A stretch of DNA of 6,983 nucleotides from Pseudomonadota bacterium. GTDB lineage: Bacteria > Pseudomonadota > Alphaproteobacteria > Acetobacterales > Acetobacteraceae. The stretch spans positions 1-6,983 of the forward strand of contig JAJZHU010000129.1 of NCBI GenBank assembly GCA_021798375.1, given 5' to 3'. This document shows positions 1 to 5,819 of the stretch, piece by piece. The translations under genes and the position numbers were made by a program. Within the stretch, counting starts at the first letter, position 1. Each line of letters opens with the position of its first letter. The notes beneath the pieces are model-generated. The model made no database searches. It saw only the letters and a program-made list of their open reading frames with translations, and was not told the origin of the DNA.

Positions 1-363
1 AAGGCCGCCGACAGCAAGAAAATCGACTATCCCAAACCCGACGGCGTGCTCACCTTCGATCGCCTGTCGTCGGTGTATATCTCCAACACCAACCACGAAG
101 AATCGCAGCCGATCCACCTGAAATTGCGCGATCCCGGATCGTGGCTGGGCGTCAATTACCAAACCTACGCCTCGCCCGAAAGCCGTTATTGCCCGGCGGG
201 AGTTTATGAAGTGGTGGGCGAGGATACGGGGGCGCCGGCGCTGCAAATCAACTCGCAGAATTGCGTGCATTGCAAGACTTGCGATATTAAGGATCCGGGG
301 CAGAATATTGATTGGTGTACGCCCGAAGGCGGCGGCGGGCCGAATTATCCGGGCGGGATGTAG
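1..363 (+). CDS. Electron transfer flavoprotein-ubiquinone oxidoreductase, C-terminal part (5' end outside window)
   Basis: The frame is open from base 1 to a TAG stop at 361-363 and encodes the last 120 residues of ETF-QO, a membrane-associated FAD/iron-sulfur enzyme. ETF-QO passes electrons from reduced electron transfer flavoprotein (fatty acid and amino acid oxidation) to ubiquinone. The diagnostic part is the C-terminal [4Fe-4S] ligand set: a Cys at window residue 64 (SRYCPAGVYE), then CVHCKTCDIKDP with Cys 88, 91 and 94. The family ending DWCTPEGGGGPNYPGGM follows. Upstream, LTFDRLSSVYISNTNHEESQPIHL is also typical of the family. The full protein is usually about 540-560 residues, so only the ubiquinone/Fe-S end is present. 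The C-terminus looks complete and normal. Identification is firm; the start and upstream context cannot be seen. Confidence 0.96.
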   Translation, partial: KAADSKKIDYPKPDGVLTFDRLSSVYISNTNHEESQPIHLKLRDPGSWLGVNYQTYASPESRYCPAGVYEVVGEDTGAPALQINSQNCVHCKTCDIKDPGQNIDWCTPEGGGGPNYPGGM

Positions 364-377
364 AAGAAGGGAAGGGA

Positions 378-398
378 CTTCTTTTTGTAAAAAAGAAG
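378..398 (+). terminator. A/T-rich stem-loop after ETF-QO, possible terminator
   Basis: A perfect 9-bp inverted repeat (CTTCTTTTT at 378-386, AAAAAGAAG at 390-398) with a 3-base loop lies 15 bases past the ETF-QO stop. It is followed by CAAAAAACTTTT. The stem is weak (A/T pairs) and the trailing tract is A-rich before the T run, so it is not a textbook intrinsic terminator. On the minus strand the A tract becomes a U tract, so it could act in that direction. Position after the gene supports a termination or mRNA-end role; this is inference. Confidence 0.4.
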
Positions 399-431
399 CA
401 AAAAACTTTTGGTAATGACCGACCCATCAAC

Positions 432-542
432 GTCAATTGCGAGCCCCTTGGCGAAGCAATCCATCTTTTTTGGTCCAATCAGCCGCCGGGAGCAGAACAT
501 GGATTGCTTCGCCCAAGAAACCCAACTGGGGCTCGCATTAAC
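432..542. repeat. Two-tier intergenic palindromic repeat (alphaproteobacterial REP/MITE-like)
   Basis: An inner perfect 15-bp inverted repeat (GGCGAAGCAATCCAT at 450-464 and its complement at 499-513) is nested in an outer perfect 10-bp one (TGCGAGCCCC at 438-447, GGGGCTCGCA at 528-537). The outer arms continue imperfectly to GTCAATTG on the left and TTAAC on the right. The right side carries about 14 unpaired bases (514-527) between the tiers. The GTCATTGCGAG...GAAGCAATCC consensus is one I know as a dispersed intergenic palindrome in alphaproteobacteria such as Rickettsiales and Sphingomonadales. No transposase is inside, so it would be a non-autonomous or RNA-structure repeat. It would fold into a long hairpin in a transcript extending from ETF-QO. 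Confidence 0.75.
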
Positions 543-797
543 GGTGGAGGGGACGTCTTCACGGTTTTGCGGCTTCACCCGATTTCCCTGCAGCCTGTTG
601 CAGTTGTGGCAGCCATAACGCAAACTGGGGGCGTCACTGATTATCCCAATGATTACAATACTGGGGATAATCGATGCAATAACGTTGCGCACAGACCGTA
701 GAGGATGAGTAGCGCAACGCTTGCCCATCTTTGCTTGCTACGGCACGCCGATCACAGCATATTTATAATATTTAGATAATCATAAATGAGACTCTAA
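543..797. other. Non-coding stretch between palindromic repeat and first IS
   Basis: No convincing gene is seen here. The stretch contains a 9-bp perfect inverted repeat (639-647/664-672), an 8-bp one (CGTTGCGC at 683-690, GCGCAACG at 712-719), and an A/T-rich run at about 760-790 just before the IS. A minus-strand reading frame (start at 728) has a hydrophobic stretch but no recognisable family and runs back through the palindromic repeat, so it is not called. Confidence 0.5.
639..672. repeat. Short hairpin, 9-bp perfect stem
   Basis: GATTATCCC (639-647) pairs with GGGATAATC (664-672) around a 16-base loop. No U tract follows, so a terminator is unlikely. It stands between the palindromic repeat and the IS, and nothing nearby explains it. 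Confidence 0.45.
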
Positions 798-913
798 GTG
801 TCTGTCCGGCAATATTGCGAGTCATATGAATCATTTGCGATTTGGTGCGGAATTTAGTTGAATTCATTGAATCGACTGTGATTCTATCTGATCATCGATT
901 CGAGAGGTGCCAG

Positions 914-1746
914 ATGTGGACGACCGAAAACCGCCCCCGTTACAACCGAGACCAACTCCGCTACCCGAGCGACCTAACGGACGCAGAGTGGCGGTGTATA
1001 GAGAAGTTGATACCTCCAGCGAAGCGAGGTGGTGGGAAACGTAGCGTTGAGATGCGCGAAGTGGTGAGCGGGCTGATGTATGTGCTGAGCACGGGCTGCC
1101 AGTGGCGTTACATTCCCAAAGATCTTCCTGCACGCAGCACCGTGAACGATTATTTCTGTCAGTGGAGCTTTGATGGCACGCTGGATCGCATTCATCACGT
1201 GCTATACATCCAATGCCGAGAGCAGGCAGATCACGAAGCCAGTCCAACAGCTTGCATCATCGACAGCCAAAGCGTGAAGAGCGCAGAAAAAGGGGGGCTC
1301 AAATCGATCCGCCAGGCTTTGATGCGGGCAAAAAGATTAAAGGCAAAAAGCGGCACATTCTTGTCGATTCCCTCGGCTTGCTGATACATGCCCTGATACA
1401 CCCAGCCGACATTCAAGATCGCGATGGCGGCGTGCTGGTGATGTCGACGATGTTCGGCATGTTTCCTTTCCTGAAAAGGCTCTTTGCCGATGCAGGTTAT
1501 CAGGGGTCGAAATTTCGGAAAGGGGTTAAAAGGGTTCTGCCCTACCTGTCCGTCGAAATTGTCAAGCGATCTGATAAAGCGGTGGGGTTTGAGGTTCTGC
1601 CGAAACGGTGGATTGTCGAACGAACTTTTGCTTGGCTCAATCGTTGTCGACGCCTTGCCAAGGATTGGGAAACTCTGAACCACAACGCACTGGCATTCCT
1701 TCGCCTCGCGTCAATTCGACTTATGCTGAGAAAACTTTGTAATTAA
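914..1746 (+). CDS. IS5-family DDE transposase, two frames joined by a probable programmed -1 frameshift
   Basis: The transposase catalyses movement of the surrounding IS. Start ATG 914 is preceded by GAGAGG (902-907) at good spacing. Its beginning, MWTTENRPRYNRDQLRYPSDLTDAEW, lines up with the second IS transposase in this window, which argues against the longer GTG-initiated frame at 842. The first frame carries the N-terminal DUF4096-like region (LTDAEW, then GCQWRYIPKDLP) and the first catalytic Asp in IIDSQSVK. The second frame carries DAGYQG (second Asp) and RWIVERTFAWL (Glu). Reading AAA GGG GGG then slipping back one base at 1297 joins SVKSAEKGG to AQIDPPGFDAGKKIKGKKRH. That gives one 277-residue protein with D117, D193 and E236, a normal length. 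Without the slip, the first frame ends at 1384 in nonsense. A fixed frameshift mutation is the alternative, but split frames of this sort are known in the IS427 group. Confidence 0.88.
1287..1297 (+). promoter_or_regulatory. A5G6 slippery run for -1 frameshifting
   Basis: The run AAAAAGGGGGG sits exactly where the two transposase frames must be joined. In the incoming frame it is read AAA GGG GGG (1289-1297), and a one-base backward slip restores the DDE domain. Placement within the conserved SVK-x-AEKGG region, rather than at random, favours programmed frameshifting. No obvious downstream pseudoknot was identified by eye. Confidence 0.6.
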
Positions 1747-1837
1747 TGGATAAGTCTCCGGACGGACTCTAAGATCGAAAAAAATTTCTTAGTGATTACG
1801 CAATTTTCACGGTGTGTCAGTCGTTTTGAAGGTTAGT

Positions 1838-1843
1838 TGGAGG
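1838..1843 (+). promoter_or_regulatory. Ribosome binding site that sets the TTG start at 1852
   Basis: TGGAGG lies 8 bases before TTG 1852. The longer reading from TTG 1837 would overlap this Shine-Dalgarno sequence itself, so 1852 is the better start. Confidence 0.7.
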
Positions 1844-1851
1844 ATAAGATA

Positions 1852-2529
1852 TTGCGTAACAGCGGAAAGAGCGTGATTTGGTTAATGCGTGGTGTTGTGA
1901 TGCTATTAACGTCAATTCGTCCGCTGGAGTCGAAGGCGACTGATTATTTTTACAACGCCCTTCACCCAGATATTTCCAGCGACACCAATTTAGTCAGCAT
2001 CCCATTTGGAAATGACATCTATAAAATTCTCCGCAATTATCTGGTCGGCGTAACGGAACCAAAAGAGCCGGGAGGATATGCGCAATTCACGATTGAGGTT
2101 CTTCTTCCTAATTTTGAGCCAAGGAATCAAGCCAATGGGGCTGATTTTAATTCGGCTGGTTTTGGAAACCGCCTTCATGCAGACATTCAATTTGGGCGGA
2201 AATATATTTCACCCCAAGATGCACTTCAGGAAATAATGAAATTTGGAGGTGTGTCAAAAGATGATTATTACGTCACCAGATCAGGTTATCGATTCTATAA
2301 ATTACATCCAAATTCATTTGGTTCAGAATTATATGTTTTAAACTCTCAAAAGGAAAAATTTTTTTTCTGGTGCCATACGGAAAAATACGTTTTATACCCC
2401 GGGTGTGAAGTGATGGAAAGCATAGGAAAAAATGTGACAGCGGAGTATTCTTTCGGGCAGAAATATATAGACAGTGCATACGATATTGATAAATCTTTAA
2501 TAAAATTTTTAGATAAATTCAAGAAATAA
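1852..2529 (+). CDS. Small exported hypothetical protein (225 aa), AT-rich
   Basis: I do not recognise a named domain. From the TTG start the protein opens MRNSGKSVIWLMRGVVMLLT, a basic end plus hydrophobic core that looks like a signal peptide or anchor, with possible cleavage before the ATDYFYNALHP region. The body is rich in aromatic and beta-type residues. IPFGNDIYKILRNYL (residues 50-64) followed by FTIEVLLPNFEP (79-90) resembles a recurrent arrangement I recall from uncharacterised periplasmic proteins, some near secretion-effector loci; this is memory, not a search. Two cysteines, C174 and C185, could form a disulfide. The C-terminus (IDSAYDIDKSLIKFLDKFKK) is probably helical. Codon use is much more A/T-rich than in the flanking metabolic genes, suggesting horizontal origin. 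It lies between an IS and a RayT unit with no partner gene in an operon. Periplasmic location is inferred. Confidence 0.75.
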   Translation: MRNSGKSVIWLMRGVVMLLTSIRPLESKATDYFYNALHPDISSDTNLVSIPFGNDIYKILRNYLVGVTEPKEPGGYAQFTIEVLLPNFEPRNQANGADFNSAGFGNRLHADIQFGRKYISPQDALQEIMKFGGVSKDDYYVTRSGYRFYKLHPNSFGSELYVLNSQKEKFFFWCHTEKYVLYPGCEVMESIGKNVTAEYSFGQKYIDSAYDIDKSLIKFLDKFKK

Positions 2530-2571
2530 CAAATGATATAGGAGTTAGGTGTTCCTGCCATGCCAGAATAT

Positions 2572-2601
2572 AGCAAGCGTAGGGCGGGCAACGCCCGCCA
2601 C
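2572..2601 (-). repeat. REP palindrome, left copy (inverted)
   Basis: The core is GGCGGGC (2583-2589), loop AAC, GCCCGCC (2593-2599), with the tail AGCAAGCGTA on the left. Its reverse complement matches 3070-3099 at 29 of 30 bases; the one difference is in the loop. Such palindromes are the usual partners of RayT genes. Confidence 0.88.
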
Positions 2602-2669
2602 ATTTACGCCACATGCCTTTGATCGTGCCTTCCCACATCACTATCTTTCACTGCCAATATGGTGTTCCA

Positions 2670-3041
2670 ATGCCGGATTATCGACGCAATCATGTTCTTG
2701 CTGGGTGTTATTTTTTTACGGTGAATTTGCGTGATCGCCGGGCAAGCTTGCTGGTTGAGAAAATCGCCCTCCTGCGTGAATGCATTCGAACGCCCGTGAT
2801 GATCGCGCGCGGCGAACGCGGGGTATGGCAACGCCGTTATTGGGAACATACGATCCGGGATGAGGATGATTATGCCGCGCACATGGATTATGTCCATTTT
2901 AACCCGGTGAAACACGGATTGGTAAGCAGCAAGGTGGCCGATTGGCCACATTCAACCTTTCGTCAGGCAGTCACAAAAGGGTTTTATCCGGCACAGTGGG
3001 CAGCCGAGGATGGGGTGATGGAAGGGGAGTTCGGAGAATGA
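2670..3041 (+). pseudogene. RayT (REP-associated tyrosine transposase, Y1_Tnp family) with internal in-frame deletion
   Basis: ATG 2670 gives MPDYRRNHVLAGCYFFTVNLRDR, the classic RayT start; the in-frame extension upstream to 2613 is not conserved in character. The C-terminal half is also standard: RGERGVWQRRYWEHTIRDE, DYVHFNPVKHGLV, DWPHSTFRQAV, YPAQW. Between ALLRECIR (about residue 39) and MIARGERG, roughly 45-55 residues found in full-length proteins (about 165-185 aa) are absent. The missing part includes the PDHLH-type HUH metal-binding motif needed for single-strand DNA cleavage. Only 123 residues remain. The deletion keeps the frame and lies near 2785-2800, so a stable but catalytically dead protein is possible. 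No clear ribosome binding site precedes the start. Family assignment is firm; non-function is inferred from the missing motif. Confidence 0.88.
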
Positions 3042-3069
3042 CCAGGAAAATGGGATGCGCGAAAATAAG

Positions 3070-3099
3070 GTGGCGGGCGATGCCCGCCCTACGCTTGCT
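3070..3099 (+). repeat. REP palindrome, right copy
   Basis: The core GGCGGGC (3072-3078), loop GAT, GCCCGCC (3082-3088) is followed by the tail TACGCTTGCT. It begins 28 bases after the RayT stop and is the inverted counterpart of the copy at 2572-2601. Confidence 0.88.
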
Positions 3100-3256
3100 G
3101 CGCAATGGCGACATCGTGCATTATTTGCGGCTGGAGGGGGCGGTGACGGAATTGTTCGATGTGGCGGTGATCCCCGAGGTGAGGTGCCCGCGTGGGGTGA
3201 GGCCGGAGGCGGGGGAGATGGCGGAGTTGGTGCGGGGGGAGAAGGGTGATGTTTAG
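3100..3256 (+). pseudogene. GC-rich coding remnant, 3' end of an unidentified gene
   Basis: After the right REP, one frame runs to a TAG at 3254-3256 with a coding-like look: strong G/C at third positions and a protein-like sequence (GDIVHYLRLEGAVTELFDVA, then VIPEV and EMAELVRGEKGDV at the end). The frame is open upstream only through the REP and antisense-like readings of RayT, so no credible start exists. It may be the C-terminal tail of a gene cut off when the RayT unit arrived. I do not recognise the family. Chance coding potential in a G-rich tract is the alternative. Confidence 0.3.
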
Positions 3257-3316
3257 AGCAATGATCATTGGAAGAATGTACTGCCTCTTCCGGCGGCATC
3301 TGGGGTGGAGAGCCTC

Positions 3317-3856
3317 ATGACCACAAAGCCAATCCAAACAATAATTTTTTGTCTTCTATCGATTTTCATCGGAATCGCAGTCTTAAAATGGTTCGTGATA
3401 CCTATGTATCACGTTCACGAAGCGGAAGTTCCCTTCGCGGTAACCGTAAAGGGAAGTGTAGCAAGAGTGCATTTTTTTGTTGATAACTTCGGCAAAAATT
3501 ATTCGTTTGATTTAGAATTCTGTGATCCGGGTTCTACAATAAAGGAAAGTGATAAGTCGAAGAAACTGATTAATACGGTTATGATTGGCAAAAATGGTGA
3601 TTTTGTGACAACTGGCATTCTCACCCCCGTAAAATTAAAGGTATTTCGTATCGATGGCGCGCAAGTATTGCCCATTCTTGACGGCACATACAATAATCAG
3701 TTTCTTTATTCTGGAGGCAATGGCTGTTGGTGGAAACGAATTGCTTTCAAAGGACTCTATCCAGGAGAGTACATAGCAAATGTTTTTGCCCTCAACGACG
3801 TGAGTGGACTTGGGGTTTATTCAACAAAATTTGCTGTTCGATGGTCCGAACCCTAA
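3317..3856 (+). CDS. Membrane-anchored or exported hypothetical protein (179 aa), possibly DUF5625-like
   Basis: ATG 3317 is chosen because GGAG (3307-3310) lies 6 bases before it; the GTG at 3305 overlaps that site. Residues 8-28 (TIIFCLLSIFIGIAVLKWFVI) form one hydrophobic segment, an uncleaved anchor or signal peptide. No lipobox is convincing. The rest is beta-rich: VPFAVTVKGSVARVHFFV (38-55), TPVKLKVFRIDG (103-114) and FKGLYPGEYIANVFALND (144-161). This order (strand, T-P-x-x-L-K-V, then L-x-P-G-x-Y) resembles DUF5625 periplasmic proteins; that is pattern memory and unverified. C69 and C137 could pair in the periplasm. The gene is AT-rich like 1852-2529 and unlike its neighbours. Its TAA stop is the TNA flank of the IS that follows, so the IS landed at its last codon without altering the product. 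Confidence 0.75.
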   Translation: MTTKPIQTIIFCLLSIFIGIAVLKWFVIPMYHVHEAEVPFAVTVKGSVARVHFFVDNFGKNYSFDLEFCDPGSTIKESDKSKKLINTVMIGKNGDFVTTGILTPVKLKVFRIDGAQVLPILDGTYNNQFLYSGGNGCWWKRIAFKGLYPGEYIANVFALNDVSGLGVYSTKFAVRWSEP

Positions 3857-4790
3857 GAGCCTGACCGAAAAATAAGTTGAGTGATATCAGCTTGTTGTGA
3901 TTCATGGGGTTACGACAACTAACATGAGAACAACGATGTGGACTGATATCACCCGGGCACAGCATGCCCGAGATACGGGGCGTTTGCCAAGTGACCTGAC
4001 GGATGCTGAGTGGGCCGTGATCGCCCCCCTGCTGCCAGCCCGCACGGCGCGGGGCCGCCCGCCGAAGTGGAGCTTGCGTCAAATCGTCGATGCGATGCTC
4101 TACATTCTGCGCGCAGGCCTGCCGTGGCGAATGCTGCCACGCGGCGTCTTTCCACCGATGACGACCGTCCAGCACTATTTCTACCGTTGGCGCGATAGCG
4201 GGCTGTGGCAGTCACTGAACCACAATCTGCTGATGGAGGTGCGCGAGGCCGTCGGAAAGGAAGCCTCGCCAACGGCGGGTGTGATTGACTCGCAGAGCGT
4301 GAAAACCACGGAAAGCGGCGGAATTTGCGGGTATGACGCGGGCAAAAAGATCAAGGGCCGCAAGCGTCATAGCATCACCGACACCAATGGTTTCCTTGTC
4401 GGAGCGGTGATCCATGGCGCGGATGTGCAGGACCGTGACGGCGCGCCTGAGGTGCTCAAAGCTGTCCGACATGCCTTCCCTTGGCTGCGTCATGTGTTCG
4501 CTGATGGCGGCTATGCCGGGAAGAAGCTGCGGGCCGCGCTCAAGTCCGCTGGCTCGTGGACCATCGAAATTGTGAAGCGTTCCGATACCGCCAAGGGCTT
4601 CGAACTGATCCCGCGCCGCTGGGTCGTTGAACGCACCTTCGCCTGGCTCGGACGAAATCGCCGCCTCGCCAAAGACTTCGAACGAACCATCGAAAGCGCG
4701 AATTCATGGCTGTTTATGGCATCCGTCCAGCAAATCACCCGGAGGATCGTAAATATTTGCGCTCAAAAGAATTCTTTATGAGTCAGACTC
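3857..4790 (+). mobile_element. Second IS5-superfamily insertion sequence (IS1031-like), 934 bp, mismatched flanks
   Basis: The left end GAGCCTGAC (3857-3865) matches GAGTCTGAC read inward from 4790 (8 of 9 bases). GAG-N-CTG ends and a length of about 930 bp fit the IS1031 group, which duplicates TNA. The flanks are TAA on the left (3854-3856) and TCA on the right (4791-4793). Both are legal TNA targets but they are not identical, so the two sides probably did not come from one insertion event. The element differs from the IS at 798-1769 in ends and sequence. Its single transposase gene is intact, so it may be active. Confidence 0.82.
3936..4781 (+). CDS. IS5-family DDE transposase, intact
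   Basis: This is the mobilising enzyme of the second IS, 281 residues from ATG 3936. That start is preferred because MWTDITRAQHARDTGRLPSDLTDAEW lines up with the start of the other IS transposase here; in-frame ATG 3924 and GTG 3897 are possible longer starts. The N-terminal DUF4096-like region carries LTDAEW and GLPWRMLPRGVFPP. The RNase H-like domain has the DDE set: D118 in GVIDSQSVK, D190 in FADGGYAG, E232 in RWVVERTFAWLGRNRRLAKD. GYDAGKKIKGRKRH lies between the first two. All conserved blocks are in one frame, with no slip needed. The stop TGA overlaps an ATG (ATGA at 4778-4781) that opens the truncated dehydrogenase frame. The last residues (ICAQKNSL) are encoded by the IS end. Confidence 0.92.
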   Translation: MWTDITRAQHARDTGRLPSDLTDAEWAVIAPLLPARTARGRPPKWSLRQIVDAMLYILRAGLPWRMLPRGVFPPMTTVQHYFYRWRDSGLWQSLNHNLLMEVREAVGKEASPTAGVIDSQSVKTTESGGICGYDAGKKIKGRKRHSITDTNGFLVGAVIHGADVQDRDGAPEVLKAVRHAFPWLRHVFADGGYAGKKLRAALKSAGSWTIEIVKRSDTAKGFELIPRRWVVERTFAWLGRNRRLAKDFERTIESANSWLFMASVQQITRRIVNICAQKNSL

Positions 4791-5569
4791 TCAAGGAACT
4801 GGCGGAACAAAGCGATATCGTATTTGCCATGTTGCCCAATGGGCAAATCGTGCAGCAGGTGGTGCTCGGCCCCGATGGGCTCATCCATGGGCTGCGGGCG
4901 GGGTCGATCCTTGTCGATACCTCCTCCTCCGAGCCTTGGTTGACCGAGCAAACCGGCAAAGCTCTGTCCGAACAAGGTATTTCAATGATCGATGCGCCGG
5001 TTTCCGGTGCGCAGGTTGGTGCGCAGCGCGCCGAGTTGGTGTTCATGGTCGGTGGCGACGAGGCCGTTGTCGCGCGTATCACCCCGATGCTGAACGCGAT
5101 GGGAAAGCATATTTTTCATCTCGGCGGCCTTGCATCCGGGCATGCGATGAAATGCATCAACAATTGCATTACCGCCATCACCTTCGGCGCCACGGCGGAG
5201 GGGTTGATTTCGGGGCAGCGTTATGGGCTGGATCCCGCGGTGATGGTGGATGTGTTGAATGTTTCGACCGGGGGATCATGGATCACCCAGACGCATTTTC
5301 ATCAAAGAATCTTCAATCGAATGTTCGATGATCCGTTCAAGCTCGAACTGATGTTAAAGGACATTCGCATTTCGAATGAATTGGCGCGCGCAACCGCAAG
5401 CCCGGTGCCATATGCGGCGCTGACCGAGCAATTCTGGCGCATGGCGCACCACGAGGCCGGACCAGGCGCCAGCGTCAGCGAGATTGTCCGCTGGCAGGAA
5501 AATCTCTCGGGCACCCCGTTGGTTGCCGGTGGGCAGAAAAAACGCAATTCGCCGGTCGATCCGGCTTAG
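4778..5569 (+). pseudogene. 3-hydroxyisobutyrate dehydrogenase-family (beta-hydroxyacid dehydrogenase) gene, 5' end lost to IS
   Basis: The family uses NAD(P) to oxidise beta-hydroxyacids such as 3-hydroxyisobutyrate or tartronate semialdehyde. What remains starts at the second half of the Rossmann domain: LKELAEQSDIVFAMLPNG (residues 5-22), DTSSSEP, DAPVSGAQVGAQ (substrate loop, 72-83), FMVGG, GHAMKCINN with the catalytic Lys (K125) and Asn 129, then the all-helical C-terminal domain with MLKDI (K194). The first 50-60 residues, including the GxGxxG dinucleotide-binding loop, are absent upstream; the IS right end abuts at 4790/4791. The only in-frame ATG at the junction (4778) is IS sequence and overlaps the transposase stop by ATGA, so coupled translation of a 263-residue fragment is conceivable. 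Without the NAD loop it should be inactive. The substrate cannot be told. Confidence 0.87.
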
Positions 5570-5819
5570 GGCCAAGGGGAGGGCGCGGTGGCGGGCCGAC
5601 CGCTTCCGGCACGATCGTGGCCAACGAGTTGTGCCCGCCATCCAACCGCGCCACGGCGAGATCGCGGTCATGGTCGATCCGCTCCAACACGATATGATGC
5701 GCCGTGCGAACCGGATCTGCCTTGCTTTTGATCCGCCCATGGCTGTGACCCACCGCGATCGTTGAAATGAAGTTGGATCGACCAGGCGCCTTGCCGGTCG
5801 CGTGTCGCGGCGGCTGAGA

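Larger units (their letters stand above)
798..1769 (+). mobile_element. IS5-superfamily insertion sequence (IS427/ISL2-like), 972 bp
   Basis: The ends are inferred from terminal inverted repeats: GTGTCTGTCCGG at 798-809 against GAGTCCGTCCGG read from 1769 inward (10 of the first 12 bases match). Both ends are flanked by TAA (795-797 and 1770-1772), matching the TNA-type 3-bp target duplication of some IS5 subgroups; a 2-bp TA duplication (IS427-type) is also compatible. One transposase gene fills the element, spread over two frames. The longer string GACTCTAAG occurs at both edges (790-798 and 1765-1773), so the left boundary could be misplaced by several bases. The matched flanks suggest a simple insertion that has not been rearranged since. 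Confidence 0.82.
2572..3099. mobile_element. REP-RayT-REP unit (decayed REPtron/BIME-like element)
   Basis: Two nearly identical 30-bp REP sequences in opposite orientation bracket a RayT gene. This is the standard genomic arrangement in which the RayT protein is thought to mobilise its own REPs. Here the transposase has lost its HUH region (see that entry), so the unit is likely immobile unless another RayT in the genome acts on it. The left and right repeats differ only in the loop, so they are recent or conserved copies. Confidence 0.75.

Noticed and set aside
345..728. Minus-strand open frame with a hydrophobic stretch (NVIASIIPSIVIIGIIS), faintly like a small single-pass division protein of the FtsB type.
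   Set aside because: After the hydrophobic part the sequence has no coiled coil or conserved motif, and the frame runs through the palindromic repeat and the A/T stem-loop. Most likely chance.
842..913. N-terminal extension of the first IS transposase from a GTG at 842.
   Set aside because: The ribosome site before ATG 914 and alignment with the second transposase (MW... then PSDLTDAEW) support the shorter start.
3194..3246. Four G runs that might form a G-quadruplex.
   Set aside because: The loops are long and uneven (13 and 18 bases), and the runs are explained by G-ended codons in the coding remnant.
2952..3299. Minus-strand proline- and histidine-rich open frame.
   Set aside because: It is the antisense of the G-rich remnant and of RayT; low complexity with no domain.
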